In this document: piece after piece, positions 40,926-42,043 of the stretch
Numbering within the stretch: the stretch's first letter is position 1
How the letters are laid out: each line of letters starts with the position of its first letter
Assembly (NCBI GenBank): GCA_900769475.1
Contig: CAAGGQ010000108.1
Location: 1-42,043, forward strand
Direction: 5' to 3'
Source of the DNA: Clostridia bacterium
Lineage (GTDB): Bacteria; Bacillota; Clostridia; Oscillospirales; CAG-272
Length of the DNA: 42,043 nucleotides
Notes under the pieces: generated by a model
The model's input: the letters and a program-made list of their open reading frames with translations, nothing else
What the model was told of the DNA's origin: nothing
Database searches by the model: none
Program-made: the position numbers and the translations under genes

Positions 40926-42043
40926 TTACGTCCTTTCTGTAGGTTCGTCGTCGTTGGTAAAGGTTTTGGCTTGCTCGGTCATGGTGCGCAGGATCTCGTT
41001 CATGTCCAGACCCAGATCGTCCATGATGTCCTCGGCGTCGGAGGAAAGCTTTTCATCCAAAATAGCTTCCAACTGCGCCTCGGTCTCCAGGTCGATGTCA
41101 TCAGCGGGGAGCTCCTCCTCGGGGGCGGCGTTGGCCGCTTCCTTGGCGCGGCGGCGCTCCTCCGCACGGCGTGCCCGTGCTTCCTCACGCAATCGCTTCT
41201 TTTCGGCCAGCTTGCGCTCGCGGATAATGCGGCGTTGTTCTCGATGCATTTCGGCTTTGGAGGAAAGAGGAATGGGCTCGTCGCCAATATCGCTGGGATC
41301 GTACACCCGCTCGGGCTGCTCCTCCTCAGGGGCGTTGTTGATTACGAAGCGGGTGTCCGAGCCGTGAATTACGGTGTAGGAATCGGGATCCTCGTCAATG
41401 AGGATCTTGCGCACCTTGATCAGCTCCAGGATGCCCAAGAAGATGGCAATGAGGTCGGGCAGGGAGGTGGCGTCGGAGAGCAGCTCCTTCATAGAGGGCT
41501 GTTTCTTCTTTTCAATGTGATGCAGAATGCCAATGATCTTTACGTCCACGGGAATGATGGGCTTGGCGATCATGGGAGCAAAGACCTGCTTTTCGGCCTT
41601 GGGACGGCTTTCGTTGGCCGCAATGATGCGGCGCACCGCCAGGCACAGGGAGGTGACCTGCTGATCGGCCACGTAGGAGGTGTCCACCGAGATCTCATCG
41701 GTGTCCTTTACCATGCGGCCGCTGAAGCGCTGATAGAGAGGGATCATTTTGGCGGCGGCCTGCTTTGCCTGCTGGTAACGGAGCAGGGCGTCGGCAAGCT
41801 CCTTGCGGGGATCCTTGGTGTTGTCCTCCACGCGGGGCAGGAGCAGACGGCTCTTGATCAGCATCAGCTCGCTAGCCATCACGATAAATTCTCCCGCCAG
41901 CTCCATGTCCATATCCTGTGCGGACTTGATGTACTCCAGGTACTGGTCGCAGATCAGAGCGATGGGAATATCCTCAATATTCACTTTGTTTTTTTGGATC
42001 AAGGTCAACAAGAGGTCAAGAGGACCTTCAAATTGCTCGATGC
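40926..42043 (-). CDS. scpA: Segregation and condensation protein A, N-terminus cut by window edge
   Basis: Kleisin subunit bridging SMC and ScpB. The conserved FEGPLDLLLTLIQKNKVNIED begins within the last 30 bases, so the true start lies beyond the right edge and the TTG at about 42011 is internal. The middle includes AGEFIVMASELMLIKSRLLLP, and the C-terminal winged helix is near SLPDLIAIFLGILELIKV. About 125 residues follow, charged and Ala-rich (SKAEMHREQRRIIRERKLAEK), with likely coiled-coil character, then an acidic end. B. subtilis ScpA lacks this tail. It is the first visible gene of the scpA-scpB-DUF2953-ytfJ cluster. Confidence 0.95.
   Translation of the reverse strand, partial: IEQFEGPLDLLLTLIQKNKVNIEDIPIALICDQYLEYIKSAQDMDMELAGEFIVMASELMLIKSRLLLPRVEDNTKDPRKELADALLRYQQAKQAAAKMIPLYQRFSGRMVKDTDEISVDTSYVADQQVTSLCLAVRRIIAANESRPKAEKQVFAPMIAKPIIPVDVKIIGILHHIEKKKQPSMKELLSDATSLPDLIAIFLGILELIKVRKILIDEDPDSYTVIHGSDTRFVINNAPEEEQPERVYDPSDIGDEPIPLSSKAEMHREQRRIIRERKLAEKKRLREEARARRAEERRRAKEAANAAPEEELPADDIDLETEAQLEAILDEKLSSDAEDIMDDLGLDMNEILRTMTEQAKTFTNDDEPTERT

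Noticed and set aside
42009..42011. TTG as the start of scpA
   Set aside because: The conserved FEGPLDLL motif continues upstream of it to the window edge, so it is internal.
1..42043. CRISPR array, tRNA, rRNA, transposase or phage genes
   Set aside because: No regular repeat-spacer pattern, no clover-leaf or rRNA sequence, and no recombinase-like protein was recognised on either strand.

Overview
The window looks like a chromosomal segment of a Gram-positive, spore-lineage Clostridia bacterium. The evidence is the set of Firmicutes-type genes (Spo0A, GerW/YtfJ, a DUF2953 protein, ScpA/ScpB, WhiA next to MurB and DnaE), AGGAGG-type ribosome binding sites and consensus TTGACA/TATAAT promoters. 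L-fucose isomerase and a rhamnosidase-like glycosidase would suit a gut or mucosal habitat, but that is inference. No rRNA, tRNA, CRISPR array, insertion sequence or prophage was seen.

Layout. Positions 1-2798 (minus) are an overlapping run: Gfo/Idh oxidoreductase, CoaE, a small lytic transglycosylase and an M18 aminopeptidase cut by the left edge. Positions 2976-9019 (plus) are murB-whiA-dnaE-HAD phosphatase, closed by a strong terminator. Positions 9077-20103 hold an esterase lipoprotein, a IIB-like Ca2+ ATPase, fucI with a divergent AraC regulator, a cardiolipin synthase, and a second (IIA-like) Ca2+ ATPase probably co-transcribed with it. Positions 20299-26512 (plus) form one transcription unit from a perfect promoter: acyl-CoA synthetase, pheA, aroA, tyrA and aroG, i.e. 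the entry step of the shikimate pathway, one later step and both chorismate branches to Phe and Tyr.

Positions 26511-27273 are a small AT-rich accessory island: a SLOG-type protein divergent from a 58-residue ribbon-helix-helix protein, with three near-identical 10-bp elements between them. Positions 27356-30698 are a four-gene unit: a small Cys-containing membrane protein, an ABC ATPase, an FtsX/MacB-like permease with an extracellular His/Glu repeat, and a lipoprotein with a CPFC motif. I read this as a candidate metal-handling (perhaps zinc) system; it is the best candidate here for something not well described.

Positions 30700-35190 carry an MBL-fold hydrolase and a GH106-like glycosidase, each with its own promoter. 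Positions 35356-42043 (minus) are the housekeeping and sporulation run scpA-scpB-DUF2953-ytfJ-dac-rsuA-GNAT-like, followed by spo0A with its own promoter. Spo0A has Glu instead of the phospho-acceptor Asp at residue 56, the most striking single-residue observation in the window.

Typical genes here almost never use the codons TTA, CTA or TCA, which leaves very long antisense frames open. Those frames are treated as shadows, not genes.
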